A stretch of 64,000 bases of DNA from Mucor racemosus (taxonomy: Eukaryota > Mucoromycota > Mucoromycetes > Mucorales > Mucoraceae): the NCBI GenBank assembly GCA_027405735.1, contig JAPEHQ010000013.1, positions 1,054,001 to 1,118,000 on the forward strand, written 5' to 3'. The notes under the pieces are model-generated. The model saw only the letters and a list, made by a program, of their open reading frames with translations. It made no database searches and was not told where the DNA came from. Of this stretch, positions 38,689 to 50,926 are shown in pieces. The position numbers and the translations under genes were made by a program. The stretch's first letter is position 1, and every line of letters begins with the position of its first letter.

Positions 38689-39735
38689 ATGATACAAAAT
38701 AGCAGCAATAATCACTCAGAATATTTTGTTGGCGGTGAAGCAATCGATGATTTTTCTGAATTAGATTTACAACAGCAGCAACTTCAACAAAAATCAACAC
38801 AAAACATAGATGATGATGATGATGAAGTCATTTATAGAGCTGATTCATTAACGAAAAATGCTCCTACTTGGAGGCAACTTCTACCTCGTCTAGTCCTTTT
38901 TGTTGCTATTGGTGTATTATCACTTGTATTCTCAATTTCATTAGCACATGTTGTATTAGATATCGGTTTGCCCCGTACATTGGAAGATGTTCAACAAACT
39001 GCACTTCAATTAGAAGAACTCATTAATAACAGTTGGAGCGGATATGGCTCTGTTACATTTGTATTTGCAGTTTTGTATCTATGGCAACAAGCTTTTAGCA
39101 TTCCAGGCTCGGTTTTATTGAATCTGTTGGCAGGCTATCTTTATGGTATAACTATGGGTAGCATTTTAACAAGTTTGTTAACTGCAGGTGGAGCTACTTT
39201 AGCCTATGGTTTAGCCATTTTAGTCGGTGAACCATTGATCCGAGTTCCTTGGTTTGCCCGTAAAGCTGAACCATTAAATCGTCAACTTGAACAAGAAAGA
39301 CAAACCGGTGGTTTATTTTGGTGGTTACTGTTTGCTAGATTATTCCCATTTTCACCTTACTGGTTCATTAATTTGGTATCTCCTTTGCTTGACATTCCTG
39401 TATCTCCATTCTTTTGGTCTACCTTTTTAGGTTCAATGCCATACAACTTCATTTGTGCTCAAGCTGGTGATGTTTTGGGCGATTTGACCTCTACATCTGA
39501 TATCGTTTCAGTATCATTAGTTTTGAAACTGTTGATTGTATCCTTTATTTCTCTCGTGCCAGTCATTTGGGGTAAGGCTATTCAACAATGGACTAGGCAA
39601 ATTATGGGTCTTCCTCCTGTATTAGATATGGATTTGGAAAAGTCTTTGAATAATGATGATGTTGAATTAACAGTCAATGGTTATTCAAGATTACCAAACA
39701 ACAACAATAACAGCAACAACAATGATGTTGTTTAA
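38689..39735 (+). CDS. VTT-domain membrane protein, TMEM41/Tvp38-like
   Basis: 348 aa in a single exon. The N-terminal ~60 residues are polar and acidic with a Gln run. A membrane segment at about 70-90 follows. The VTT (SNARE-associated/DedA) domain lies at about 125-275, with FSIPGSVLLNLLAGYLYG, the LFARLFPFSPYWFINLVSP segment and SPFFWSTFLGSMPYNF. These closely resemble TMEM41B, an ER phospholipid scramblase needed for autophagy and lipid mobilisation. That role is inferred from the family. The C-terminus has a final membrane segment and an Asn-rich tail. The absence of introns is unusual among its neighbours. Confidence 0.88.
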   Translation: MIQNSSNNHSEYFVGGEAIDDFSELDLQQQQLQQKSTQNIDDDDDEVIYRADSLTKNAPTWRQLLPRLVLFVAIGVLSLVFSISLAHVVLDIGLPRTLEDVQQTALQLEELINNSWSGYGSVTFVFAVLYLWQQAFSIPGSVLLNLLAGYLYGITMGSILTSLLTAGGATLAYGLAILVGEPLIRVPWFARKAEPLNRQLEQERQTGGLFWWLLFARLFPFSPYWFINLVSPLLDIPVSPFFWSTFLGSMPYNFICAQAGDVLGDLTSTSDIVSVSLVLKLLIVSFISLVPVIWGKAIQQWTRQIMGLPPVLDMDLEKSLNNDDVELTVNGYSRLPNNNNNSNNNDVV

Positions 39736-41835
39736 AAGAGCATTTACATTGTACATTTTTCTATATTAATAATATTCCCCTCCTCCCATCGTCTTAATTT
39801 ACCATATCATACAACATTTCCTATAATAGCGATTTCCTGTTACTTGAATAAACTTTTTCCTTCTCGTCATTCTATAAAGTCATACATTATAAAACCCTAG
39901 CAAGATGCTTTTTATCATCATCTGATGGCTTCAAGTCTTTTGCATCACATGGTCATTGTGCTACTAGATTGTTTGGTTTATAAAATAGGTTTCTTCTTTT
40001 TGTTTGAAACAATGGCCGAAGTACAATACTCTTTCTTTTTCAAGTAATATAGGCATTACCTGATAAGAACAAGCATAAGAATTGGCCAAGAGCTTTATTA
40101 TTAAGCCTTTATTATCAAATGCAAATGCAATTCTTCGGAGGACATGATGGAGATGCAGCTTTAGGCTGCTTTTTTTTCAAAGATTTCAAGCTATCTGAGC
40201 CTGATTAACCATCTCTTAGCATCATAAAACGGCATATTTAATTAGATAAGGCATTGCTAATGATTCATAGTTAGGTTATTAACTGATAGTAAAAATCCAA
40301 ACATGAAAAATTTGAACAAACTGGTGTGTTTTTGATGTTTTTCTGATACAAAAGTTCTATTTTTGAATCAGCAGGTATTTCATGTTATTGTTTTTAAAAT
40401 CCCAAAACTGATTTTCTGCAACATGTAAAGGTAAGAATCTACTCGTTACCAATTTATAACATTTATTTAATAAGCCTTGTGTTAATATATTAATAGAAAC
40501 TTTACCCAAGAAAACCATATTGAATTATGTATAATTTTTAATTACGGCCCCTTAAATATGTTTTGCAAAAAGGAAGCCATCGCCTGTTAAATATTGATAA
40601 TGATACCTGTATAATATGCAGCTAATTATATCTCATGTGTTATATATTTACACATAACCCGATAACTGACTAATGTCATGGAAACTATCAATTTTGACAG
40701 GTTAACTAGTAAAAAAAAAAAAAACTGAGAATTTTTCGCAAGATGTCTCGACCCAAGTTCCCTTTCAAAACCTTGTTTTATATGTGTAACGAAATCAATG
40801 AGCTCCCGCCTCTCTTGTCGTACATGCTTATTATTATCGGATATCCGGAATAACAGAGAAGCCTTCTTGTTGGAAGAGTGTATCATATTTATCATGAAAT
40901 GATAAGTTATACGTATATTCTTCATGAGATACAAACATTTCAGAAAATCAGGAGAATATCGAGCATTTTATTAATAGAAAATTCGGGATTAAAAGGTTGA
41001 CGCCTAAGTCAGATATGCAACTACAGTTACTAATAGTATTAATACTGTTTCTACCAATGTTTGTATCTTTACGAGGTAAATCCATCAATTTTGCCACTGA
41101 TATGCCAATTCAACCATCGCAGAAAACATACTTTTACCACACCTTTAATGAATTTTTTTAAGCTATATATTTAATATAAAAGGTAATGATAATACTATAT
41201 ATATAACATGAGATATATAAAGTTTATTTTAGCATTTTTATTTTCTAAAAAAATCGAGTGATATTACTGATTTTAAGCTTGTTTAACACAAGGTATTGTG
41301 GTAAAAGTATGGGCTAAATTGGCCTCAAAACAGAGAAGTTAAACCGTTTAAAAGATATTGAAAAATTCCTATCGATACCGAACATGTTAAATTATATTTT
41401 CATAAAAAAAATTGACCATTATTCATATCAAGAATGTTGCATTAAAATCCTTAAAAACTGATAAAAAAAAAAAAATGCCGGTTTTTTAATTACTGAGATT
41501 TGATCGATGAAAGAAGTACCAGTAGTAGCAGTAGTAGATATAATTAGAGCCTATGGATATATCTGAAAACAATGATTTTGACAGATACGTATGCTCCATG
41601 CTATTTAGGTTTTGTTTTGAAATGCATTTTGCAACTACCGTAGGTCCAATCGCCACGACCTACAGGCGCCTCTTAAACAACCCTTCCACCTCTGCTTCGT
41701 TGTGCTTCTAGCTCTAATGGTCACAGAAGGAACTTGATTACGTTGCAACTTTTTTGATAGCATGCGCGTCCCCTTTTACATAACGCTTCTTTTATTTCCA
41801 ATATACAAAAGAAAAGCATAAATACAATAAAAACA
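39736..41835. other. 2.1-kb intergenic region upstream of RPN12
   Basis: AT-rich, no gene supported. A short AGTAGTAGCAGTAGTAG microsatellite lies near 41519-41536. Confidence 0.35.
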
Positions 41836-42916
41836 ATGATGACAGTGCAACAATTAGATGTCCTTCGTGACCAACTCAAGCAAGAATTGAGCTCTTCTTC
41901 TAGCAATCTTCAAAAAGTCGGTCAACTTTTGACTCAAGCCAAGGTATTTAATGATGGTAGTTAAGCATATATGTTTATTAAATGAAAACTGTAGGTTGGT
42001 TTGATTGAACTCGGAGCATTTGTTCCTGTTGCAGGAAAAACTGATCCTAATGTACTTGTTACTGCACGTTAGTGATAAAATTCATAATTTACTATCGAAA
42101 TCATAATCTAATATATAAAATAGGTGATATTTTGGAAGCAGGTGCTTATTACAGTGTCCGTATTAAAGATATCGCTTCATTTGAAAGATATATCGCTCAA
42201 CTCAACACATATTATCATGATCTTGCGTAAGAAATATAAGAATGAAGAATCAACAACAACCAACCATTAATTTTTTTATGTAAATTATAGATCTGTACTT
42301 CCTCCTTCATCCCAAATGTACCCACTTATTGGTTTGAATTTACTTCGATTGTTATCACAAAATAGATTATCCGATTTCCACACTGCACTCGAAACGATTG
42401 ATCTTGATCAATTGCAATCAAATCAATTCATCAAACAAGCCGTTGATTTAGGTAAAATATTGCCATTATTAGAGATTCGATTTTAATTGTATTAATCCGT
42501 AATTTAATAGAGCAATTTTTGATGGAAGGTAGTTATAATAAGGTCTGGAGCACAAGAAGTACTGTTCAAGGAGAAGAATTCATGTTTTTCTATGACATTT
42601 TGATCAGTACCATCAGGTAAATGAGCAACAAATTTACGTGTGCTTGATATTAATTACTGTAACCCATAGACATGAGATTGCCAGTTGCAGTGAAAAGGCT
42701 TATGAATATCTTCCTTTGAATGATGCCAGCACTTTATTGTTTTTGAAGAATACTGAGGAATTATTGAACTTTGCAAACGAACGTGGGTGGAAGGTCAACC
42801 CAGCCGAACAAAAGGTTTACTTTGGCACAGAGGATGACAATATTGTAGAAATCCCTCAAGAACAAATTATTACTCGTACATTAGGATATGCTAGAGAACT
42901 TGAACGTATTGTATAA
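41836..42916 (+). CDS. RPN12: 26S proteasome regulatory subunit Rpn12 (PSMD8)
   Basis: Predicted 265 aa from six exons: 41836-41943, 41995-42067, 42124-42226, 42291-42451, 42511-42616 and 42670-42916. Rpn12 is a PCI-domain subunit of the 19S lid, and its incorporation completes lid assembly. Family landmarks in order are YHDLASVLPPSSQMYPLIGL (near residue 85), LLRLLSQNRLSDFHTALE, EQFLMEGSYNKVW, the EIASCSEKAYEYLPL segment, and the winged-helix part with NERGWKV and YFGTEDD. Length matches the family (yeast 274 aa). All intron phases agree. Confidence 0.94.
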
Positions 42917-44590
42917 ATTGACGAATAAAAAGAAAAAGGTTTTTTTTTATGAAAAATAGTAGAATGTGTTGTATTTAAAGAACTTTTGTGAATGATTTGG
43001 ATACTATGGGACCAATTTGGATGTTACACATTCATTTCTTTAGCATCTCAAATTCTACTTGGGATTTTTTGCTTATCGAAAACTGCTCATCAAGAGATTG
43101 TGATGTTCATTTACTTTAGTGAGTTTGTTTTTAAAGCAGCGGTAATTTGTGGAATAATAGAAATCAATCGCGAGTATTGAGTAGGTGTACTACAGATATC
43201 CTTCTAAAAGAACAAGTTGGTTATATTACATAAAAGGTTTATTAAGCCAAGCATTCATGCACGTAAGCAGACCATTCCTTCCGTTATATAATCAACGAGT
43301 AACACTTTCATGCATTTAAAATTTGCTTCAGAAACTTTAAATAATCGATTGGTTTCGAAAAAAGCGTATAATTTTGAAGTGAGAAATTCAATTTTACTGC
43401 AAATATCATAATCATGCAATTCTTAGCATTAGGTGCTACATCTTTTTGTCGGATATTGGCATTTCCAAATAGTTGGAGGAAATTGGGTTGAAACTCTCTG
43501 ATGCATCCTAACTCTATGAAAAAAGCTGATATTGTAATATTTCATCATTTACTTGAACCTTAACCCTTCATGAATTCCCTTTTGAGTTGGCCTTAATGAC
43601 TATTTAAATAGTCATTATTGTTTTACCTGATATTTATTGCCCACAGCAACAACAAAAAAGACAAATTTCGGATTTTAACAAATGCGAAACTTGAGATTAA
43701 CTAGTAAAACAAAGAAAAAACTGATACGTATACTGCTTGTTGTAAAGGTAGATATTCAGTAGATGATAGGCTATATATAGGCGTATTCGTCGAGTAGGGT
43801 TTCCTGAAAGGAAGATTGCTCCCAATGATGCATCAATTATTTCAGCATGAAAACTCATTGCGGAGTTTGAAATATTTTGGTGATTCCAGGAACAGAATTG
43901 GCCCTTAAATCACAATTTCTAACAGCAAACAAAAATTCATAAATACAACATCAATTAAAAAAATCAGCCCATTTAAAATAAACTGCTGTAATAATGTTTT
44001 ACTAGTTTTAAATTTGTAAAATGTTAGTTTAAAACCGCCTTTCAAAAAAACTCAGTTGAGATATCCAACGAATGAAATCATATCTAAATGTTGATGAATA
44101 TGTAGTTGCAACGGTTCAAAAACGTCTCGCTGCATGTATTATTTCTTTCTAGTAAGACAATGTTAATTGATAGTGTTGTTCATGGAGCGAAAAGATTAAT
44201 TGGCATTGACTGCAGACCTAGAAGGATGAACAAAAATTTTCAACATTTTAATACATTTTCCGCTTTAAAGGATTTCATTACTGGCTTGCAGATAGATATA
44301 GCTAATTTAGTATTTGAATAGTGTTCTTTGCCAATTCGAAACACATATGGTATTTTTTTTAAAAAAAAAAATTACTGGGAGATCGAAAACTTGAAGCAAT
44401 TTCCTGCTATTTGTCCCTTTCTTTTTTTGTAAGCAGCGGAAAAAGATGATGAATATCTACTTTTTAGTTGTGTGTGCAACCTTTAATGTTTATACCTGGG
44501 CCATTTTAATTTTTTTTGTTATTTTCTTTTTTTCCCTCCCTTCTTTCTTCTTTTTTCTTTTATAAAAACTCTTACACGTTAAAAATAAAA
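42917..44590. other. 1.7-kb intergenic region between RPN12 and ERV14
   Basis: No gene is supported. A self-complementary TTAATGACTATTTAAATAGTCATTA-type palindrome lies near 43592-43618. The end is pyrimidine-rich and precedes ERV14. Confidence 0.35.
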
Positions 44591-45229
44591 ATGATGCCCG
44601 GTGAAGCAATGCTCTTTTTGTTTGCAGTCGTTATGGCTGCAATACTGTTATTTATGATGGTGTTTTTCGTATGTATTTTTTTTATTGGGGTTCGTAAGAG
44701 GGTTGAGATTAACCTTTTTGTTATAGGTCATCATGTTTTCTGATTTAGAATGTGATTATATTAACCCCATTGATCTTTGTAACAAATTAAATCAGGTAAG
44801 ATAAATGTGTTTTACGTTTAAATTTAAATCTGAATGTTGGATCATTTTTAGTTTGTTTTACCTGAAATGGGAGCACACGCATTTTTATTTTTTATGTTTC
44901 TCGTAAATGGTAGTTGGATGTCTTTGATTTTGAATTTACCTTTGGCTGCTTATAACGTTAGAAAGTAAGTTTGTGGGTGTATTAAAAGGGTCAAATGCTG
45001 ACACGATGTTGCTGTTGTTAGGGTTATGAATAATCGTCATATGTATGATGCCACCGAGATTTTCCGTACTCTTTCTCAACATAAAAAGGAATGCTTTATC
45101 AAACTCGGTTTTTATTTGATTGTAAGTTTATATATCTACATGCTATTTTCAACTATACTAACATTTCTGTAGTGTTTCTTTTATTTCTTATACCGTATGA
45201 TTGTTGCATTAATTGCTGCTGATTCATAA
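44591..45229 (+). CDS. ERV14: ER cargo receptor Erv14/cornichon
   Basis: Predicted 138 aa, the same length as yeast Erv14, from five exons: 44591-44668, 44727-44795, 44852-44964, 45022-45121 and 45173-45229. Cornichon proteins sit in ER membranes and load membrane cargo into COPII vesicles. The signature SDLECDYINPIDLCNKLN lies at about residues 30-47, followed by the HAFLFFMFLVNGSWMSLILN span and NNRHMYDATEIFRTL. The C-terminus is a final hydrophobic segment. It converges on the fucosyltransferase-like gene, 85 bp away. Confidence 0.95.
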
Positions 45230-45314
45230 GTTTTTGATGATATTATGTACAAAATAAAGTGAAATAAAAAAAATAAAAAAATAAAAAATAAAAATAAAAA
45301 TGAATAATATATAT

Positions 45315-46838
45315 CTATTGAACCCAGGCATTGTGTAATTCTTCAATGTACTTTGAAAATGTTGATCTAGGTGTCGTTAAAATCTGTTTTCCATGAGCAG
45401 CAACCATAGCATCAACAATAGGAATCAGAAAGTTCTTTAGTGACTTTGATGGGACCACTACATCTCTCAATCCATCCAAAGGCGCCAGTAAATGCTCTGG
45501 TAAATCGTTCAATACTGTTGTACAAGGAAATTCGTCAAACCATGGCATCAAACTACTCGTTAAACCTCGAGGATCTCTATGATCTGTTGCAATGTAGACT
45601 TTTGCTCTTCTTCCTAAATGATCTGTCGAAAAACTATACTCATTGGAACCGTCGTCATTATTGTTATCATCATTAAAAGAGGGTGGTGATGCAATATTAA
45701 GGCAATGATGCGCTAAATCAACTGCTTCATTTTCATCATGGTGTTGCACATAGGTCTCATGACTAACGATATCTGTCATATTTTTTACAAAAGCTCTTAA
45801 ATTCGTAGACACCTCTTTCTTAAAGGGATTATCACCCGTTCTAAAATGAACTGCCATAAAAGAACCTTTGCCACCCAAATAATTGACAATTGCCTTTACA
45901 GTTTCACCAAGGGGCGTATCCAAACGATAGTGTAGCACTTGCTTAATCTTTTCCTGCATTTGTTTATCTTGAGGATCAATTAGGTTGAGACGCGTTGAAC
46001 CAAAGATGCCACCCAAATACAATAGCTTTTCTGTTCTACGTTGAAAATGGCGAGGCAATAGCACTTTATAATAACGGCGTCCAGCAAATGAATCGAAATA
46101 ATTGAGTCTATTTTGTAGTAATTCAATGGCTTCAGATTGATTTTGATATAAACGCCAATCGTACAATTGAGCGTCTTGATGCAGATAGATATCAGTATCG
46201 TTAAGCTGCAGATCCTCTTTGATTTGTTTCATGGAGATCACGGATTGAAACTTGATTTTGATACCCGCCTCTTGTAATGGACTAAAATCATGTAAATCTG
46301 TCCAAGATAATGCACCAAAATGTCGGTATTCAGCACACCTCGATCTCTGAACATAACTTGGGAGTTTTCCAGGTGTTGGTCGTTGACAAATCTTTGGGAA
46401 ATTTTTGGGAGTTGTTAACCATTCAAGGCTTTCTTCTAATTGAATTCTACTCATCCAGCCAAACACCGAACCAAGAAATGCAGGAGGGATGATAAGTGTG
46501 CGATTCAGCATATGGGACAGTAATAAGGCATTTGCCAATTCAATTCGTTGATTCGATAAACCCGAATGAGGTAAATAAGCCAGGTATTTCTCTTCTTCTT
46601 CTTCTTTTTCTTTTTCTTCTTGAAAAGGTGGTATGATTGGGGATTCTGCTGTAGTTGATAGTATTTTATGCTGTATTGAGTATTTTTCATTATTTTTAAA
46701 TAGATTTGTGGTTGTAGTCGTTGTAGAGGGTAGAGTGTAACATATAAATAATGATATTACAATTAAAGTTATAATACTTGATTTTTTACTCTTTGTTGAT
46801 AGAATAGATATAAATGATGTTGATATTTTTTTCATCAT
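45315..46838 (-). CDS. O-fucosyltransferase-family Golgi glycosyltransferase
   Basis: 507 aa in a single exon. A basic start and one hydrophobic segment (IITLIVISLFICYTLP, about residues 21-36) form a type II signal anchor. An acidic Glu/Lys linker precedes the lumenal domain. LPHSGLSNQRIELANALLLS near residue 90, FRTGD near residue 333 and VYIATDHRDPRG near residue 417 match the GDP-fucose O-fucosyltransferase (Pfam O-FucT) fold, which uses GDP-sugars. Sugar and acceptor are not predictable. A second in-frame Met immediately follows the first. A (GAA)n-like purine tract lies upstream near 46890-46922. Confidence 0.85.
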   Translation of the reverse strand: MMKKISTSFISILSTKSKKSSIITLIVISLFICYTLPSTTTTTTNLFKNNEKYSIQHKILSTTAESPIIPPFQEEKEKEEEEEKYLAYLPHSGLSNQRIELANALLLSHMLNRTLIIPPAFLGSVFGWMSRIQLEESLEWLTTPKNFPKICQRPTPGKLPSYVQRSRCAEYRHFGALSWTDLHDFSPLQEAGIKIKFQSVISMKQIKEDLQLNDTDIYLHQDAQLYDWRLYQNQSEAIELLQNRLNYFDSFAGRRYYKVLLPRHFQRRTEKLLYLGGIFGSTRLNLIDPQDKQMQEKIKQVLHYRLDTPLGETVKAIVNYLGGKGSFMAVHFRTGDNPFKKEVSTNLRAFVKNMTDIVSHETYVQHHDENEAVDLAHHCLNIASPPSFNDDNNNDDGSNEYSFSTDHLGRRAKVYIATDHRDPRGLTSSLMPWFDEFPCTTVLNDLPEHLLAPLDGLRDVVVPSKSLKNFLIPIVDAMVAAHGKQILTTPRSTFSKYIEELHNAWVQ

Positions 46839-48723
46839 GTTGTGTGTCTATCCTAAGAAAAAGGAGCGTATGTTCAAAGAGTGAGAAAAAAGAGAAGAAG
46901 AAGAAGAAGAAAGAAAAAAGAAAGTATTAAATATTTTTAATATATGGAATCCCCTACCTATTCATTACCTAAGGGTAAAAATAGGCCAATTAAACAAACA
47001 AAACATGAAGGAGCTCACACCTAAATAAGTTCCTGATTTCAAAGGAGTGGGTTTTTTTTTACCATTAATTCCCCAAAGGTCTGGGTAAAGCAACTATTAA
47101 TACATAACGTTTCTCTTTTGATAAATGACAAAAAAAAAAAAAAAAAAAAAACGTGGTTTTCTTCAAAATAATCTTACATCTATAATGCAATGTTTTACGT
47201 AGTTGATAATTCACGATAACGCACTTTTTCTTACTTCTTGGCGCAGTTGTACAAGGCGAAAAAAAAACATATATAACCTATTCTGAATAAACACAACAAA
47301 CACCATGCACTTCAATATAAAATATTGCCAATTGTTCCAATGTTCAATTCACAATTCAGTTCTTTCTATTCTTTCGTATTATTTATAGCATTGCTTTTAA
47401 CGTTTTTGTCAGTAAATATAATTGATAAATATGGTCTTATTTACTCGTTTTGTAATTAAATTACTATTTTTACATAGTTCAATTCAATTGTGTACAACAT
47501 AAAAAAAAACTTGTGTAATATCAACCATAATCCTTTGTAAATTTAACATTTTACAACTAGTGCTAAAATAAAAACCATAGATCGTCATATATAGAAATGG
47601 AGTAAAAATAACATTTGATATCTAACTAAAAGGATTTTTTTCAACCATAAATAGTTCATTTGTTTTTATTTTAACGTAAGTTGTGGATCATCTGGTGTCA
47701 CTACTCAATGTTATAGTTGTACACGCATTAGTAAAGCGTATATCTCGACAAGAAAAAAAGACACAATGAATTAGAAACATTCATGTCTAAAACACATCAG
47801 CCTCAACTATTATAAAGTACTCCTTAAACAAAGAAAAAGGGCCATGCTGATCTAGAACTTAATTTAACGTAATTGTACTATAACATGTTCGACTGTGTAT
47901 ATATTGTAACGGAGATCCATGGTTAAGGTTTACAACTCAATTTATCAATGCTATATCTTCTACGATGATCCACTTGCCTACTAATGTAAGTTTTTAAATT
48001 AGCAGCATCCGTCATTGGCTTGGCGTTTGCATGGGTGCAATTATGCTGCTACACCCTGTCCGTTTTTGTATGGTTATTAATATTAATATCAAAAGAAAGC
48101 TTGGCTGGATGCATACTCAATAATGTTCCTATTGTACCATGTCTCGACGAATAATTACATATAACATCAAAACATAAGCTTTGAATTTCACTCAGTTTTT
48201 TAAACATAATGTAATCATTTTGAAATGTATTTATTAGAGACAGTAATCTATCTAGATTGGTCTTACATCAAACAGATTGTATGACAAATAACTTGAATCA
48301 AATCTCGAAAAATACCTCAACGATATTATATTATCAGAACCAAATTTCTAATAATATACAGTCGCATTTATGGATGTTTTATACTGTATATTTCAGAAAA
48401 ATGGAAATCTCGCTTGACTTAAATTTCTAGGCAATTTGTACTGCAAATGTGTAATCCAAGTTTCTATAATACTAGAGACTTAATACACGCATGTCTTGTC
48501 AAAATGAATTTATAGAATTTATATGGGGTTGCTTTTATGTTTTTTTATATTTTAACCTAATAATCTAAAGTAAACCAACAACAAAACATCTATGTTTTTT
48601 TCTGTAGTATTTGAAATCATTAAATATACTTCTTGGATTTAGTTCTGTAACTATATATTTTTAAAAATGGTAAAAAGTAGATTTCTCCCGAAGATCCCTA
48701 TTTCGGCTCGGAAGGTGCTACAC
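46839..48723. other. 1.9-kb intergenic region with A/T homopolymers
   Basis: Holds the promoter of the O-fucosyltransferase-like gene (GAAGAAGAAG tract near 46895, A run at 47130-47151). No gene is supported. Confidence 0.35.
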
Positions 48724-49975
48724 CTAAATTTATTTTATATCTCACAAAAGACTCAAAAACACGTAAAAGTTGCTGCTTTTTTCTTAAAAACTGGGCCTCA
48801 CTTTTCATCGCTGCTCTATTTTTTTTTTCACTAAATAACACCAAGAAAAAATTATATGCCAATGTACCTGAGATGTTCAGCTTTAATCCAAAAACAAGTA
48901 TCCGGAAATATCCTACTTTTTGCAGTTGGTATTAATTTTTGAGTGCTAAGGTTTTAGATTTTTTACGCGTATTTTACTGCTAATGGATTGAAAATTTTGA
49001 GGCTTCATATCTCCAGAAAAAATTAAGCTATACTACCACTTTTCAATAATGAAATTTACTTGTTTTGAAGTGCTCTATAACATATTTTAATATGAAAAAA
49101 TTCTGAGCACTTTTATTTTTTTTTCATTTTTTTGGGCATTTCTATTGTAGGTTTCAAATATTGGTTAAATTGAGCAACATTTTTTTTGCATTCATGTCAT
49201 TAAGCTCGTTAAGCTCTCTCTGACCCAATTTAAACTTTTTCAAAATATTGATTTTTCGTGGAGATATCCTAAAAAATGTGCACAAAAAGGTACCTCCATT
49301 TCTAGCTTCCATTTTTCCCTTATATACCCTCATCCGAAATTCTGAATCTGAAAAAAATCTGGACAAAAATATTGTTTTCTCTACGAAAAATGCAGTTAAA
49401 AAGTTAAATAATAGCTCGATCAATAGATAATTTTTCAATGCACTATATCCATTATTTAAATTTAAAATATGCTTATAAAAAGTGTTCTGTATCTTCAAAA
49501 AACCTTCAAAATTTCAATTGTATTTTGCGCAGAATTTAATATGAAACCTTTGTCTGAATTTTGTTTGAATGAATACAGAATTTAAAACTGTACAAAAACC
49601 ATTTAAAACGCTAGGCCTACTTATTTTGCAGTTCATAAACTATTAAACGATTTTGTTTTTTTGATCTTTTTCGATAGATTTGTAATCAAATTGATTTTGG
49701 GACTCAGTCACTATAGGCTCTAAGCTGTAATGCAAACTATTATACTGATTATCTTGACGAAAAATTAATATTTTTCGCTGAAACAAAAAATAAAAAGTAG
49801 TTGTTAGTTGGTTCTATTTCATGAATGTAAAAAAGTAATATTTAAATCTTGGGGTTTGAATTTTACAATCAATTTTGGTAAACGTTTGCTCAGTGCACTT
49901 TTATTCTGGTGTTGACCCTTTTGTTTTAGGACAGATATCAATGGCCCATAGAGGGAAGATACATTTTTATTAAAA
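48724..49975 (-). repeat. Interspersed repeat, copy E
   Basis: Same family as copy A, minus orientation, among the best preserved. The ~100-codon frame with RMRVYKGKMEARNGG is open here (49154-49498). Its right end lies at or just before the start of the broken GRDP gene tail at about 50020. Confidence 0.8.
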
Positions 49976-50019
49976 TTTGAACCACACGTGAATATTTACA
50001 AAATTTGATGTTAACACGA

Positions 50020-50297
50020 TCAAACTTTTAGTGTTCCCCTCTGGTAAGTGCAGGCACTAAATATGCCTCTTGGTAACAATTTCTAAAGCATCGTAGAATC
50101 AGGAACACAAATCTTGAAATCAAGTTCTACAAAAGATCCCTGGTTTAGCTGGAAATATGCTACAATGGCATGGAAAACAGCATTAGGTAAAATAAAAGTG
50201 GATAGCATCCTTCAGAAATCTCAAAAATTAACAGAACCTACTAACGCTCAACATCTATGTACTTCTAAGAGGATATTACACAATTTACAACGATGAT
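50020..50297 (+). pseudogene. Tail fragment of a third GRDP-family paralogue
   Basis: From about 50095 the sequence encodes SGTQILKSSSTKDPWFSWKY, matching SGTQILKPNSTEDPWFHWQK at the end of the intact gene at 50927-53659. Homology continues to the C-terminus only after a frame change (RGYYTIYN versus KGYFTIYN). Intron-like sequence upstream (from about 50020) also matches. The rest of the gene is absent and repeat copy E takes its place. A broken remnant of a three-gene tandem array. Confidence 0.8.
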
Positions 50298-50926
50298 AAC
50301 TATTAGCTGCTTAAAAAAGGCTTTTAAAAACATCGATTAAACCATAATTTTATTATCTTAATATAGGATAATCTTATTTCTATTTCAAATAAATTGTTAC
50401 ACTGATAATTGCAAAAATCAATTTATTACTTGTGTTCAATTGGTTTGTACAAGTGTGTATCATTAACAAAATATACAATGCTTAAATTTATTGAATTAGC
50501 TTTGTGGTTTATTGATAAATAAATTTGGCCTCTTTAAATATACATCGTTGCTCAGAAAAAGAGCAACAAATTACATAATACAATAGTAAATTAAAACAAC
50601 CAATACGAGTGTCGATTTTACTTGTTTCAAACCAGTTGGTTGCGTAAATGATATGATTATAACAGCAAAATAATTCTTCAAATGCTGCGAGATAAGATTG
50701 CTTCATTCATTCATTAATTAATTATATCATTTCGAGAAGTTTGCATGTTATTATTATTTTGCGACATAGGATATATAGTTTTACAATCAAATTTTTAAAA
50801 AGCTACCATAATAATAATAAAACAGGAAGAATGTACAACCTGAATCTTATATACAGACGCACAACACAGCGCACACAGCAATAGTTTAATTTTTATCTTT
50901 TCTGTCTTTCCAATAAACAATAAAAT
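50298..50926. other. Spacer before the first intact GRDP-family gene
   Basis: AT-rich. CTTTTCTGTCTTTCCAATAA just before the start at 50927 looks like a 5' leader. No other feature. Confidence 0.35.
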